A stretch of DNA of 43,632 nucleotides from Streptomyces africanus (GTDB lineage Bacteria > Actinomycetota > Actinomycetes > Streptomycetales > Streptomycetaceae). Below are positions 1 to 8,011 of this stretch, one piece after another. A program made the translations under genes and the position numbers. Position 1 is the first letter of the stretch. Every line of letters starts with the position of its first letter. The notes under the pieces were generated by a model that saw only the letters and a program-made list of their open reading frames with translations, was not told where the DNA came from and ran no database searches. The stretch spans positions 1 through 43,632 of the forward strand of contig NZ_MUKA01000199.1 of NCBI RefSeq assembly GCF_002150735.1. The letters run 5' to 3'.

Positions 1-942
1 GCCGGTGACGTCCCCACCGTCCGGGACGCCGTGGCCGCCGCGACCGGCAGCGGATACACCCTCGTCATCGCCCCGGGCGTCTACCGGCAGACCGTCGCCG
101 TCGACCCCGGCCGTACCGAGATGACCTGGATCGGGGCGAGCGAGAACCCCCGTGACGTCGTCGTCGTGTACGACAACGCGGCCGGGACGCCCAAGCCCGG
201 CGGCGGCACCTACGGCACGACCGGGTCCGCCACCACCACCGTGCAGGCCGACGGATTCACCGCCCGCTGGATCACCTTCGCCAACGACTGGCTGCGCGCC
301 GACCACCCCGGCATCACCGGCACCCAGGCCGTCGCCCTCAAGGTCCAGGGCGACCGGTCGGCCTTCCACCACTGCCGGTTCCTCGGCCACCAGGACACCC
401 TGTACGCCGACTCGATGGCGCTGGGCACCTTCGCCCGCCAGTACTTCACCCACTGCTACGCCGAGGGCGACGTCGACTTCGTCTTCGGGCGGGCGACCGC
501 CGTCTTCGAGCAGTGCCGCTTCCGGACCCTGAACCGGACCGACCTGCCGGGTGCCCCGTACGGCTTCGTCTTCGCCCCGTCGACGGCCGCCGCCAACCCG
601 CTCGGGTACCTGGTGACCGGGAGCCGCGTCGACAGCGAGGCCCCCGACGGCTCCTACAAGCTCGCCCGTCCCTGGGTGCCCAGCTCCGACACCACCGCCC
701 GTCCCATGCTCACCGTCCGGGACACCTGGCTCGGCCCGGGCATCGACGCGGTCGCGCCCTACACCAACATGTCGAACGCCTATCCGTGGCAGTCGATGCG
801 GTTCGCCGAGTACCGCAACACCGGACCGGGCGCCGCCGTCTCCGTGCCGGAGAACCGGCCCCAGCTCACCTCCCGGCAGGCCCGGTCGGCGACCCGCGCC
901 GGCTACCTGGGCGACTGGGAGCCGTGGAAGGAGGCCTGCTGA
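1..942 (+). CDS. Pectinesterase (CE8), 5' end outside window
   Basis: Secreted pectin methylesterase that removes methyl esters from homogalacturonan and so prepares it for pectate lyases. The frame is open from base 1, so the signal peptide and first strands lie outside the window. CE8 marks are visible: GHQDTLY at 385-405 with the acid/base Asp, GDVDFVFG at 466-489 with the nucleophile Asp codon at 475-477, and LARPW near 661 with the substrate-binding Arg/Trp. It ends at TGA 940-942, directly followed by the ATG of a second pectinesterase, so the two are translationally coupled. The last third is nearly identical in DNA to that paralogue. The family assignment is firm; only the start is missing. 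Confidence 0.93.
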   Translation, partial: AGDVPTVRDAVAAATGSGYTLVIAPGVYRQTVAVDPGRTEMTWIGASENPRDVVVVYDNAAGTPKPGGGTYGTTGSATTTVQADGFTARWITFANDWLRADHPGITGTQAVALKVQGDRSAFHHCRFLGHQDTLYADSMALGTFARQYFTHCYAEGDVDFVFGRATAVFEQCRFRTLNRTDLPGAPYGFVFAPSTAAANPLGYLVTGSRVDSEAPDGSYKLARPWVPSSDTTARPMLTVRDTWLGPGIDAVAPYTNMSNAYPWQSMRFAEYRNTGPGAAVSVPENRPQLTSRQARSATRAGYLGDWEPWKEAC

Positions 943-1974
943 ATGCACCGGCGCACCCTGCTCACCGGAATAGCCGGCGGCCTCGTCGCCACCGGCGCAG
1001 CACCCGCCTTCGCCGCGGCCGGCCAGCCCCGCGTCCACCATGTCCGCCCCGGTGACTCCGTGCAGGCCGCCGTGGACGCCGTGGACGGTCCTGGCTGGAC
1101 CGTCGTCGTGCACCCGGGGACGTACCGCGAGGTCGTCAGCGTCCCGGCTGACAAGACCGGGCTGACCCTCAGGGGCGCCACCCGGGACCCGCGTGACGTC
1201 GTCATCGTGTACGACAACGCCAACGGCACGCCCAAGCCGGACGGCTCGGGCACCTACGGCACGGCCGGCTCGGCCACCTTCACCTCGGCGGCCCCCGGGC
1301 TGACCGTCCGCGACCTGACGCTGGCCAACGACTGGCTGCGCGCCGACCACCCCGACATCACCGGCACACAGGCGGTCGCGGCGTACACGTACGGCGACCG
1401 CACCCGCTTCGAGAACGTCCGGCTCCTGGCCCACCAGGACACCCTCTTCGTCGACACGACCGCGCTCGGCGCCTTCGACCGGCAGTACTTCCGGCACTGC
1501 TACATCGAGGGCGACGTGGATTTCGTCTTCGGGCGGGCGACCGCCGTGTTCGAGCAGTGCCATTTCCGCACGCTGGCACGGGACGTGGACTTCACCCCCA
1601 AAGGCATGGTCTTCGCGCCCTCCACGGCCCGGGCGAACCCGTACGGCATCCTCGCCGTCCGCTGCCGCATCACCTCCGGCGCCGAGGACGGTGCCTACAA
1701 GCTGGCCCGCCCGTGGGTGCCGTCGTACGAGACCACGGCCTGGCCGTCGCTGGTGGTGCGGGAGACCCGGATCGGGCCGGGCATCGACGCGGTGGCCCCG
1801 TACACCAACATGCGGGAGGCCTATCCGTGGCAGTCGATGCGGTTCGCCGAGTACCGCAACACCGGGCCGGGCGCCGCCGTCTCCGTGCCGGAGAACCGGC
1901 CCCGGCTCAGTCGCGCGCAGGTCGGGCTGCACACCAAGGAGACGTACCTCGGCGACTGGCGGCCCGGTGCGTAG
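943..1974 (+). CDS. Pectinesterase (CE8), tandem paralogue
   Basis: Complete 343-residue secreted pectin methylesterase. The N-terminus HRRTLLTGIAGG followed by an Ala-rich stretch ending PAFAAAG looks like a Tat signal with cleavage near residue 26. Catalytic elements are intact: HQDTL (Gln165, Asp166), GDVDFVFG (nucleophile Asp193) and LARPW (Arg256, Trp258). The ATG directly abuts the TGA of the upstream pectinesterase, and the stop overlaps the next gene (pectate lyase) by 8 bases, so it is an inner member of one transcript. It is a paralogue of the preceding gene and shares an almost identical 85-bp tract. A second copy may differ in methylation pattern or pH preference; that is inference. 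Confidence 0.95.
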   Translation: MHRRTLLTGIAGGLVATGAAPAFAAAGQPRVHHVRPGDSVQAAVDAVDGPGWTVVVHPGTYREVVSVPADKTGLTLRGATRDPRDVVIVYDNANGTPKPDGSGTYGTAGSATFTSAAPGLTVRDLTLANDWLRADHPDITGTQAVAAYTYGDRTRFENVRLLAHQDTLFVDTTALGAFDRQYFRHCYIEGDVDFVFGRATAVFEQCHFRTLARDVDFTPKGMVFAPSTARANPYGILAVRCRITSGAEDGAYKLARPWVPSYETTAWPSLVVRETRIGPGIDAVAPYTNMREAYPWQSMRFAEYRNTGPGAAVSVPENRPRLSRAQVGLHTKETYLGDWRPGA

Positions 1975-3226
1975 GGCCGCGGCGCTCCTCCTCGGTGTGT
2001 GCCTGCTCTGGCCGGCCCCTGCGGCCTCCGCCGCCGAACGCGCCCCCGTCGGCTGGGCCTCGGCCGGCTCCGGCACCACCGGCGGGGCGGGCGGCACGAC
2101 CTGGACGGTGCACACCCGCGCGGAACTCAAGGAGGCGCTGGCCAATGACGGCGAGCCCACCGCGCCCAAGGTGATCCGGGTCGTCGGCGACGTCAACGGG
2201 CACGAGAGCGACGACGGTTCCCCGCTCGGCGAGCAGGACTACGCGCCCGGATACGACCTCGGCAGGTACATGTCCTGCTTCGGCGAGGACGGCGCCGTCT
2301 GGTCCGACACCCGCTTCGACTACTGCAAGCAGCAGCGGCAACTGCGCCAGACCGGCTCGAACAAGGAGAAGGCGCAGATCCAGCTCACCGTGCCGAGCAA
2401 CACGACCCTCGTCGGCGTGGGCAGGGACGCCCGGCTGCTCGGGGTGTTCCTGACGGTCAACACCGGCAGCAACATCGTCGTGCGCAACCTGCGCCTGGAG
2501 GCGCCCGTCGACCACTTCACCAGCTGGTCCCCGGACGACGGCACGCGGGGCAGCTGGAACGCCCGCTTCGACGCGCTCACCGTCATCACGGGCAGAAACA
2601 TCTGGATCGACCACTGCACCTTCACCGACGGCCGGTTCCCCGACCGCGAGGCACCCCTCGGATTCCACGGCGAGCGCGTGCAGCGGCACGACGGGCTGCT
2701 GGACATCGAGGACGGCTCCGACTTCGTCACGGTCTCCGACAGCCGGTTCGAGGACCACGACAAGGCGATCCTGATCGGCTCGGGCGACGGCCGCGGCGAC
2801 CGGGACCGGGGGCACCTGAAAGCGACCTTCGTCCGCAACCTCTTCAGCGGCATCGTGCAGCGCGCCCCACGGGTCCGCTTCGGGCAGGTGCACGTCCTCA
2901 ACAACGTCTACCGCGGCCGGGCTCCCCTGTACGCCCTGGGCGTGGGCGTGGAGTCCGCGATCTTCTCCGAGCGCAATGTGTTCCGCTTCCCGCAGCGGTC
3001 CCAGGCCGTCGCCGCCTACGGGGGCGAGCACTTCCACGACACCGGCTCCTGGTTCGACGGCCGGCCCGCCGGCCTCGACGCGGTGGCGAGCCGGCTGGGA
3101 CTCACCGACGACGTCGGCTGGGACCCCGCCGACGTCTACCACTACCGCCCCCTGACGTCCCCGTCGGCCGTCGAGGGGTACGTCCTGAGCCACGCTGGAA
3201 CCGGGAGGTCGTATGGGCACCCATGA
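1967..3226 (+). CDS. Secreted pectate lyase, PL1 family
   Basis: 419-residue extracellular endo-lyase that cleaves de-esterified polygalacturonate by beta-elimination in a calcium-dependent parallel beta-helix. Starting at GTG 1967 gives a clean Sec signal (VRRAAALLLGVCLLWPAPAASA) and an 8-base overlap with the upstream pectinesterase stop, so this start is preferred over longer readings in the same frame. PL1 motifs are present: NIWIDHCTF (211-219), LLDIEDGSDFVTVSDSRF (244-261), DHDKAILIG (263-271) and QRAPRVRFGQVHVLNNVY (298-315), which carries the catalytic Arg region. It overlaps the following esterase gene by 14 bases. It acts on the product of the two pectinesterases encoded just upstream. 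Confidence 0.93.
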   Translation: MRRAAALLLGVCLLWPAPAASAAERAPVGWASAGSGTTGGAGGTTWTVHTRAELKEALANDGEPTAPKVIRVVGDVNGHESDDGSPLGEQDYAPGYDLGRYMSCFGEDGAVWSDTRFDYCKQQRQLRQTGSNKEKAQIQLTVPSNTTLVGVGRDARLLGVFLTVNTGSNIVVRNLRLEAPVDHFTSWSPDDGTRGSWNARFDALTVITGRNIWIDHCTFTDGRFPDREAPLGFHGERVQRHDGLLDIEDGSDFVTVSDSRFEDHDKAILIGSGDGRGDRDRGHLKATFVRNLFSGIVQRAPRVRFGQVHVLNNVYRGRAPLYALGVGVESAIFSERNVFRFPQRSQAVAAYGGEHFHDTGSWFDGRPAGLDAVASRLGLTDDVGWDPADVYHYRPLTSPSAVEGYVLSHAGTGRSYGHP

Positions 3227-4370
3227 GCCGCTCGGGCGGCGGACGTTCGTGGTCGGGGCCGGCACGGCGCTGCTGGCCGGGGGAGCGGTGAGCGGGGCGG
3301 AGGCAGCGGTCGTGGAGGGCCCGCTGCCCGACTTCCACCCGGCGCTGAAGGACGCCCTGACCTTCCCGCAAGCCTGGGGGAGATCCCCGGTCCGCGACTT
3401 CCGCGCCTGGCGGCGCGCCGCCCGGGCCACGGTCGAGGAGCACCTGCTCGTCGACCGGCAGGACGGGACGCCGTACGCGCCGCAGGTCAGTGGCCGTGCC
3501 CAGGGGGACGGATACACAAGGGAGTTGGTCACCGTCTCCCTCACCCGCCACGAACGCGTGCGCGGCGCCCTGCTCACCCCGCACGGCAAGGGACCCTTCC
3601 CCGCCGTGCTGCTCCTGCACGACCACGGCGCCAGGTTCGACATCGGGAAGGAGAAACTGGTCCGGCCCTGGTACGACGACACGCGTCTCGCCTCCGCCCG
3701 GGCCTGGGCGGACAAGTACTTCAGCGGGCGGTTCGTCGGCGACGAACTGGCCCGGCGCGGCTATGTGGTGCTGTGCCTGGACGCGCTCGGCTGGGGCGAC
3801 CGCGGGCCGCTCGCCTACGAGCAGCAGCAGGCCCTCGCCGCCAACTTCTACAACCTCGGCTCCTCGCTCGCCGGGCTCATGGCCCGGGAGGACCAGCGGG
3901 CCGCCGCCTTCCTGGCGGGACTCGACCGGGTGGACGCCCGGCGGGTCGCGGCCGTCGGCTTCTCCATGGGCGCCTACCGCGCCTGGCAGACCGCCGCCCT
4001 CAGCGACCACATCGCGGCCGCCGCGAGTGTGTGCTGGATGACCGGCCTGAAGGAGATGATGGTGCCCGGCAACAACACGCTGCGCGGGCAGTCGGCGTAC
4101 TACATGCTCCACCCGGGGCTCGCCCGGCACCTCGACATCCCCGACGTGGCGAGCATCGCCGCGCCCCGGCCGATGCTGTTCTTCAACGGCGGGCTCGACA
4201 CGCTGTTCCCGGCCGAGGGCGTGCGGGTCGCGTACGACAAGCTGCGGGCCGTGTGGCGGTCGCGCCACGCCGAGGACCGGATACGGACGAAGACGTGGCC
4301 GGAGCTCGGCCACGTCTTCACCCAGGACATGCAGGACGAGGTCTTCAGCTGGCTCGACGACGTCCTGTGA
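3213..4370 (+). CDS. Secreted alpha/beta-hydrolase (dienelactone hydrolase-like), putative pectin deacetylase
   Basis: 385 residues with a Tat-type start (GRRTFVVGAGTALLAGG). The fold and triad are readable: nucleophile Ser251 in GFSMG, Asp329 in GGLDTLF and His367 in ELGHVF, in the order expected for the dienelactone hydrolase/acetyl-xylan-esterase group. ATG 3213 lies inside the pectate lyase gene (14-base overlap), which indicates translational coupling. As the last gene of a pectinesterase-pectinesterase-lyase operon it is most likely an esterase removing acetyl or other acyl groups from pectin, but the substrate is inferred from context only. It converges with the GH43 gene with only three bases between the stops. 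Confidence 0.75.
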   Translation: MGTHEPLGRRTFVVGAGTALLAGGAVSGAEAAVVEGPLPDFHPALKDALTFPQAWGRSPVRDFRAWRRAARATVEEHLLVDRQDGTPYAPQVSGRAQGDGYTRELVTVSLTRHERVRGALLTPHGKGPFPAVLLLHDHGARFDIGKEKLVRPWYDDTRLASARAWADKYFSGRFVGDELARRGYVVLCLDALGWGDRGPLAYEQQQALAANFYNLGSSLAGLMAREDQRAAAFLAGLDRVDARRVAAVGFSMGAYRAWQTAALSDHIAAAASVCWMTGLKEMMVPGNNTLRGQSAYYMLHPGLARHLDIPDVASIAAPRPMLFFNGGLDTLFPAEGVRVAYDKLRAVWRSRHAEDRIRTKTWPELGHVFTQDMQDEVFSWLDDVL

Positions 4371-4373
4371 GGC

Positions 4374-6581
4374 TCATCGCCGTACCGGCTTGACGCCCTC
4401 CAGGGTCGGCACCACCGGCTTGATGCTGCCGTCGGCCGCGAACTCCATGCGGTCGATGGTGGTCTCGCGGTGCATGCCGTCGCCGCCCGGCCTGCCGGGG
4501 CCGTTGAGGGCGAAGCGGTGGTAGACGATGTACCAGTCGTCGGTGCCGGGGGTGTTCACCACCGAGTGGTGGCCGGTGCCGAGGATGCCGTACTCGGGCC
4601 GCTTCTGGAGGATCGTCCCGCGCTTGGTCCACGGGCCGAGCGGGGACGGTCCCGTCGCGTACGCCACGTGGTAGTTCTCGCTGCGGGTGTCGTCCTCCGA
4701 CCACATGAAGTAGTACGTGCCCTTCCGCTTGATCACGAAGGAGCCCTCGCGGAAGTTGTCCGGGGTGATGTCCTGCACCTTCGACGCGTCGAACGACACC
4801 ATGTCGTCGTTCAGCGGCACGACGTATCCGTGGCCATTGCCCCAGTACAGGTACGCCTGGCCGTCGTCGTCCGTGAAGACCGCCGGGTCGATCATCTGGC
4901 CCTTGAGCGCCCCGCCCTTGGCGACCAGCGGCTTGCCGAGCGCGTCCTTGAAGGGGCCGGCGGGGGAGTCGGCCACTGCCACGCCGATCTGCTGCTCCGC
5001 GCAGAAGTAGAAGTAGTACTTGCCGTTCCGCTCGGCGATCGCGGGCGCCCAGGCGTTCTTGTCGGCCCAGGTCACATCGGGCCCGAGGTCGACGATGACG
5101 CCGTGGTCCTTCCAGTGGACCAGGTCCTTCGACGAGTACGCCTTGAACTTGGTGCCGCTCCAGCCCTGGAAGCCGTCCGTCGTCGGGTAGATCCAGTATC
5201 TGCCGTCGAGGTAGTGGACGTCCGGGTCGGCGTTCAGGCCGGGCAGCAGGGGGCTGCGGGTGCGGACCGCCTCGACCGTCCAGGTGCGTTTGGTGCCGTC
5301 GGCCGCCGTCACGGTGTACTTCTGCGGTGTGCGGAAGTCGCGCCGGGTCCCGGACTTCGGGCTCAGCGTGGCGCCCTCGCCGACCCACAGCTTCGGGGCG
5401 AGGCCCCGCAGTTCGGCGTTCGGCTCCATGGGGAGGACGACCTTCGAGGCGCTGTCCGTGACGATCGAGTACCCCTTCTGGTGCTGGGCCGTCGCGTCCA
5501 TCACGGAGGTGGAGGTGGACGGGTAGGCCGCCAGCAGCCGGTCGTACTCCTTCTGCGTCACCGGCAGCACCGTGCCGTGCCTCGGGCTCGCCGGGAGCTG
5601 GTAGTTCGTGGACGGGGTCCACTTGCCGGAGGCGAGGTCGGTGGTCTCGAACGGGACGTAGCCGCGGCCGCCGTACTCGTCGATGAACAGGTACCACTTC
5701 TTCTCGGTGTTCGACTTGAACACCGTCGGGCCCTCACCGCGGTCCATCGCGCCCTTGCCGATGCAGTCGGCCACGAAGTCGTACTTCGTCGAGGTCAGGG
5801 ACGTCGACTTCTCACCGGTGATGAACTTGGAGCAGGGGCTGGAGGAGCTGGGGTCCCGCTCGTCCTTGGTGTAGCGGTAGTACTCGTCCTTGTACTTGAC
5901 GACCGTGGAGTCGATCACCGAGTAGCCCGGGTCGTTCCAGATCTTCGGCGCGCTGAAGGTGCGGAAGTCCTTGGTGGTCGCGTACATCATCTTGTTGTAC
6001 GTGTTGCCCTTGTGGTCCGGGTCGTCGTCGGCGTAGAGCTTCGACGCCCAGAAGACGACGTACTCACCGAGCTCGTCGTCCCAGTAGGCCTCCGGCGCCC
6101 AGGTGTTGCCCGCGTTGTCCGGGGAGACCTTCACCAGGCGCTGGTCGGTCCAGTGGACCAGGTCGGTGGACTCCCAGACCATGATCGACTTGCTGCCGTG
6201 CCGCTGCACCTGGTCCCAGCTGCCGCTGGAGTTCTGGTACATCCGCAGGTCGGTGGCGATCAGATAGAACTTGTCGCCCTTGGGGGAGCGGATCACGAAC
6301 GGGTCGCGCAGGCCCTTCTCGCCGATCGTCGACGTCAGGACCGGCTTCCCGGCGTTCAGTTCACGCCAGTGCAGCGCGTCGTTGCCCCGGCTGAGGGCGT
6401 AACGGATCTGCTCGCCGTCGGCGGTGCCCTCGCCCGTGAAGTAGGCGAAGAGATAGCCGGCGTACTGGGAGTGCTTCACGGGTGGTGCTCCGGAGTCTGC
6501 GGTGCTGGGCGGCGCCGTGAGGAGGGTCAGGAGGAGGCCGGTCAGGGCCAGGAACGGAAGCAGGAGCGTGCGGGGGCGCAT
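4374..6581 (-). CDS. Secreted two-module GH43 glycoside hydrolase (arabinan/arabinoxylan type)
   Basis: 735 residues. ATG 6581 is preferred because AGGAAG sits just upstream and a Sec signal follows (LLLPFLALTGLLLTLLTAPPSTADS); the frame stays open upstream without coding character. Two GH43 five-bladed propellers are visible. Module 1 (about 38-345) has Asp93 (RDPF), WAPEAYW, Asp224 (VIDST) and Glu283 (RGEGP). Module 2 (about 446-725) has Asp452 (NADPD), WAPAIAE, Asp565 (MIDPA) and Glu612 (REGSF). Both carry the acid/base set, so both could be active. A small Ig-like segment (about 370-440) joins them. Likely role: removing arabinose side chains from pectin or arabinoxylan. The exact subfamily is not readable by eye. 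Confidence 0.88.
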   Translation of the reverse strand: MRPRTLLLPFLALTGLLLTLLTAPPSTADSGAPPVKHSQYAGYLFAYFTGEGTADGEQIRYALSRGNDALHWRELNAGKPVLTSTIGEKGLRDPFVIRSPKGDKFYLIATDLRMYQNSSGSWDQVQRHGSKSIMVWESTDLVHWTDQRLVKVSPDNAGNTWAPEAYWDDELGEYVVFWASKLYADDDPDHKGNTYNKMMYATTKDFRTFSAPKIWNDPGYSVIDSTVVKYKDEYYRYTKDERDPSSSSPCSKFITGEKSTSLTSTKYDFVADCIGKGAMDRGEGPTVFKSNTEKKWYLFIDEYGGRGYVPFETTDLASGKWTPSTNYQLPASPRHGTVLPVTQKEYDRLLAAYPSTSTSVMDATAQHQKGYSIVTDSASKVVLPMEPNAELRGLAPKLWVGEGATLSPKSGTRRDFRTPQKYTVTAADGTKRTWTVEAVRTRSPLLPGLNADPDVHYLDGRYWIYPTTDGFQGWSGTKFKAYSSKDLVHWKDHGVIVDLGPDVTWADKNAWAPAIAERNGKYYFYFCAEQQIGVAVADSPAGPFKDALGKPLVAKGGALKGQMIDPAVFTDDDGQAYLYWGNGHGYVVPLNDDMVSFDASKVQDITPDNFREGSFVIKRKGTYYFMWSEDDTRSENYHVAYATGPSPLGPWTKRGTILQKRPEYGILGTGHHSVVNTPGTDDWYIVYHRFALNGPGRPGGDGMHRETTIDRMEFAADGSIKPVVPTLEGVKPVRR

Positions 6582-6837
6582 GACACTTCCTGTCGGAGTC
6601 TGGGGGATTCTGTTGGATAGCGGCCTTCGGAGTTTCACCGGCCGGGAACAGTGCGTCAACGGGTGTGCGTGAGGCCGGTGGTTCCGAAACTTTCGGAGAC
6701 TCGGGCCCGCCCGTGCACGTGACAGCGGCAACGGCGGCAACCCTTTGGCGGCGCGGCGGCGACTGCTGGTCGGAAACGGGTCGGAGCGGGCCCCTCCGGA
6801 CCGTTTCCGTCCCCATCGCCTAGGAAAGGAACGCTCC
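6582..6837 (+). promoter_or_regulatory. Divergent promoter region between GH43 and PL9 genes
   Basis: 256-base intergenic region that must hold the promoters of both the GH43 gene (minus strand) and the PL9 pectate lyase (plus strand). Ribosome binding sites are at both edges: AGGAAG before ATG 6581 on the minus strand, and AGGAAAGGAACG at 6822-6833 before GTG 6838. A perfect palindrome lies near the middle and is listed separately. I could not pick convincing -35/-10 boxes. Confidence 0.6.
6683..6697. promoter_or_regulatory. 15-bp perfect palindrome TCCGAAACTTTCGGA, probable operator
   Basis: The arms TCCGAAA and TTTCGGA flank one central C. The core CGAAACTTTCG matches, from memory, boxes of the CGAAANTTTCG type reported upstream of actinomycete xylanase genes. 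Its position between two divergent pectin/arabinan genes suggests a shared operator for carbohydrate control. The regulator is not encoded in an obvious place in the window. Confidence 0.6.
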
Positions 6838-7992
6838 GTGCTGCTCAGCACCGGACGCCACCGCAGGACCCGTACGCTCACCATCGCCGCCGCGGTGGTC
6901 TGTGCCTCTGGGGCGGGCGGCGTCTATCTCGGGCTCTCCGGCGGCGGCGCGCAGGCCGCCTCGTCGACGGTCACCGTCTCCAGCACGGCCCAGCTCGAAG
7001 CGGCCGTGAAGAACGCCACAGCCGGTACGGTCATCCAGGTCCGCGGCGGCACCTACTACCCGTCCGCGACCCTCAAGTCAACGGCGAACGGCACGAGTTC
7101 GGCACGCATCACCCTGCGCGCGTACGGCGCCGAGAAGGTCCGGATCGACGGCTCCGAACTGCCCGACGGCTCCTGGCTGGCCGGCATCTACGGCGACCAC
7201 TGGACCGTCGAGAACCTCGCCTTCGTCAACTCCCCGGCCCAGGGCTTCGTCGCCACGTCCTCCGCCGGCGGCGTCTTCAGGAACCTCGTCACCGCGGACA
7301 ACGGCGACTCCGGCTTCACTCTGCGCGGCGACGGCACCACCGGCAACCTCGTGCAGAACCTGGACAGCCACGGCAACTACGACCCGGCCGGCCACGGCCA
7401 GAACGCCGACGGCATCGCCGTCAAGTTCGGCTCGGGGACGGGCAACAGGATCACCGGCGCCCGGCTGTTCGACAACTCCGACGACGGCCTCGACCTGTGG
7501 CAGTTCTCCTCGCCGGTCACCATCGAGCACTCCTGGGCCTTCGGCAACGGCGAGAACCGCTGGAGCGACCCGGCCTTCGAGGGCAACGGCAACGGCTTCA
7601 AACTGGGCGGCGGGGGAGCGTCCGTCGCCCACGTCGTCAACAACAACGCCGCCTGGGACAACACGCTGCACGGCTTCACCGAGAACTCCAACACCGGCGC
7701 CATCACCCTGAACCGCAACACCGCCTACGCCAACGCCCAGAACGGCTTCTACTTCGCCACCGGCAAGGCCCGCCTCGGCAAGAACCTCGCCGCGAGCGAC
7801 AAGGGCGGCCCCGCGAAGCTGGGCTCCGCGGCCGTCTCCGCCGGCAACAACTGGGACAGCGGCGTCGCCACCCCGCCCTTCAGGTCGACGGACGCGAACA
7901 GCGCGTACGCCGCGCGCGGGGCGGACGGCTCCCTCCCCGCGACGACGTTCCTGACGACCGGTTCCACGACCATCGGCTCGACGATGGACTAG
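6838..7992 (+). CDS. Secreted pectate lyase, PL9 family
   Basis: 384 residues from GTG 6838, chosen for the AGGAAAGGAACG ribosome binding site. A signal with basic residues HRRTRT and a hydrophobic core ends near GAQA-ASS. The body is a right-handed beta-helix. The PL9 active site can be read with the same spacings as I recall for Dickeya Pel9A: Asp191 (QNADGIAV), Asp215, Asp216 and Asp219 (NSDDGLDLW) as calcium ligands and Lys255 (GNGFKLGGG) as catalytic base, with offsets of 24, 25, 28 and 64 from the first Asp. It cleaves polygalacturonate outside the cell and complements the PL1 and PL3 lyases nearby. It is divergent from the GH43 gene across a 256-base regulatory region. Confidence 0.92.
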   Translation: MLLSTGRHRRTRTLTIAAAVVCASGAGGVYLGLSGGGAQAASSTVTVSSTAQLEAAVKNATAGTVIQVRGGTYYPSATLKSTANGTSSARITLRAYGAEKVRIDGSELPDGSWLAGIYGDHWTVENLAFVNSPAQGFVATSSAGGVFRNLVTADNGDSGFTLRGDGTTGNLVQNLDSHGNYDPAGHGQNADGIAVKFGSGTGNRITGARLFDNSDDGLDLWQFSSPVTIEHSWAFGNGENRWSDPAFEGNGNGFKLGGGGASVAHVVNNNAAWDNTLHGFTENSNTGAITLNRNTAYANAQNGFYFATGKARLGKNLAASDKGGPAKLGSAAVSAGNNWDSGVATPPFRSTDANSAYAARGADGSLPATTFLTTGSTTIGSTMD

Positions 7993-8011
7993 GGCGTGTC
8001 CCTCCGACGGG

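Noticed and set aside
1907..3715. Long open frame on the minus strand opposite the PL1 lyase and esterase
   Set aside because: Low-complexity Ala/Arg/Gly/Val product with no motif; the plus strand has clear lyase and esterase signatures.
4470..6620. Long open frame on the plus strand opposite the GH43 gene
   Set aside because: It is an antisense shadow caused by high GC. The minus strand shows two complete GH43 modules with catalytic residues, and the plus product is Val/Arg/Gly-rich without family features.
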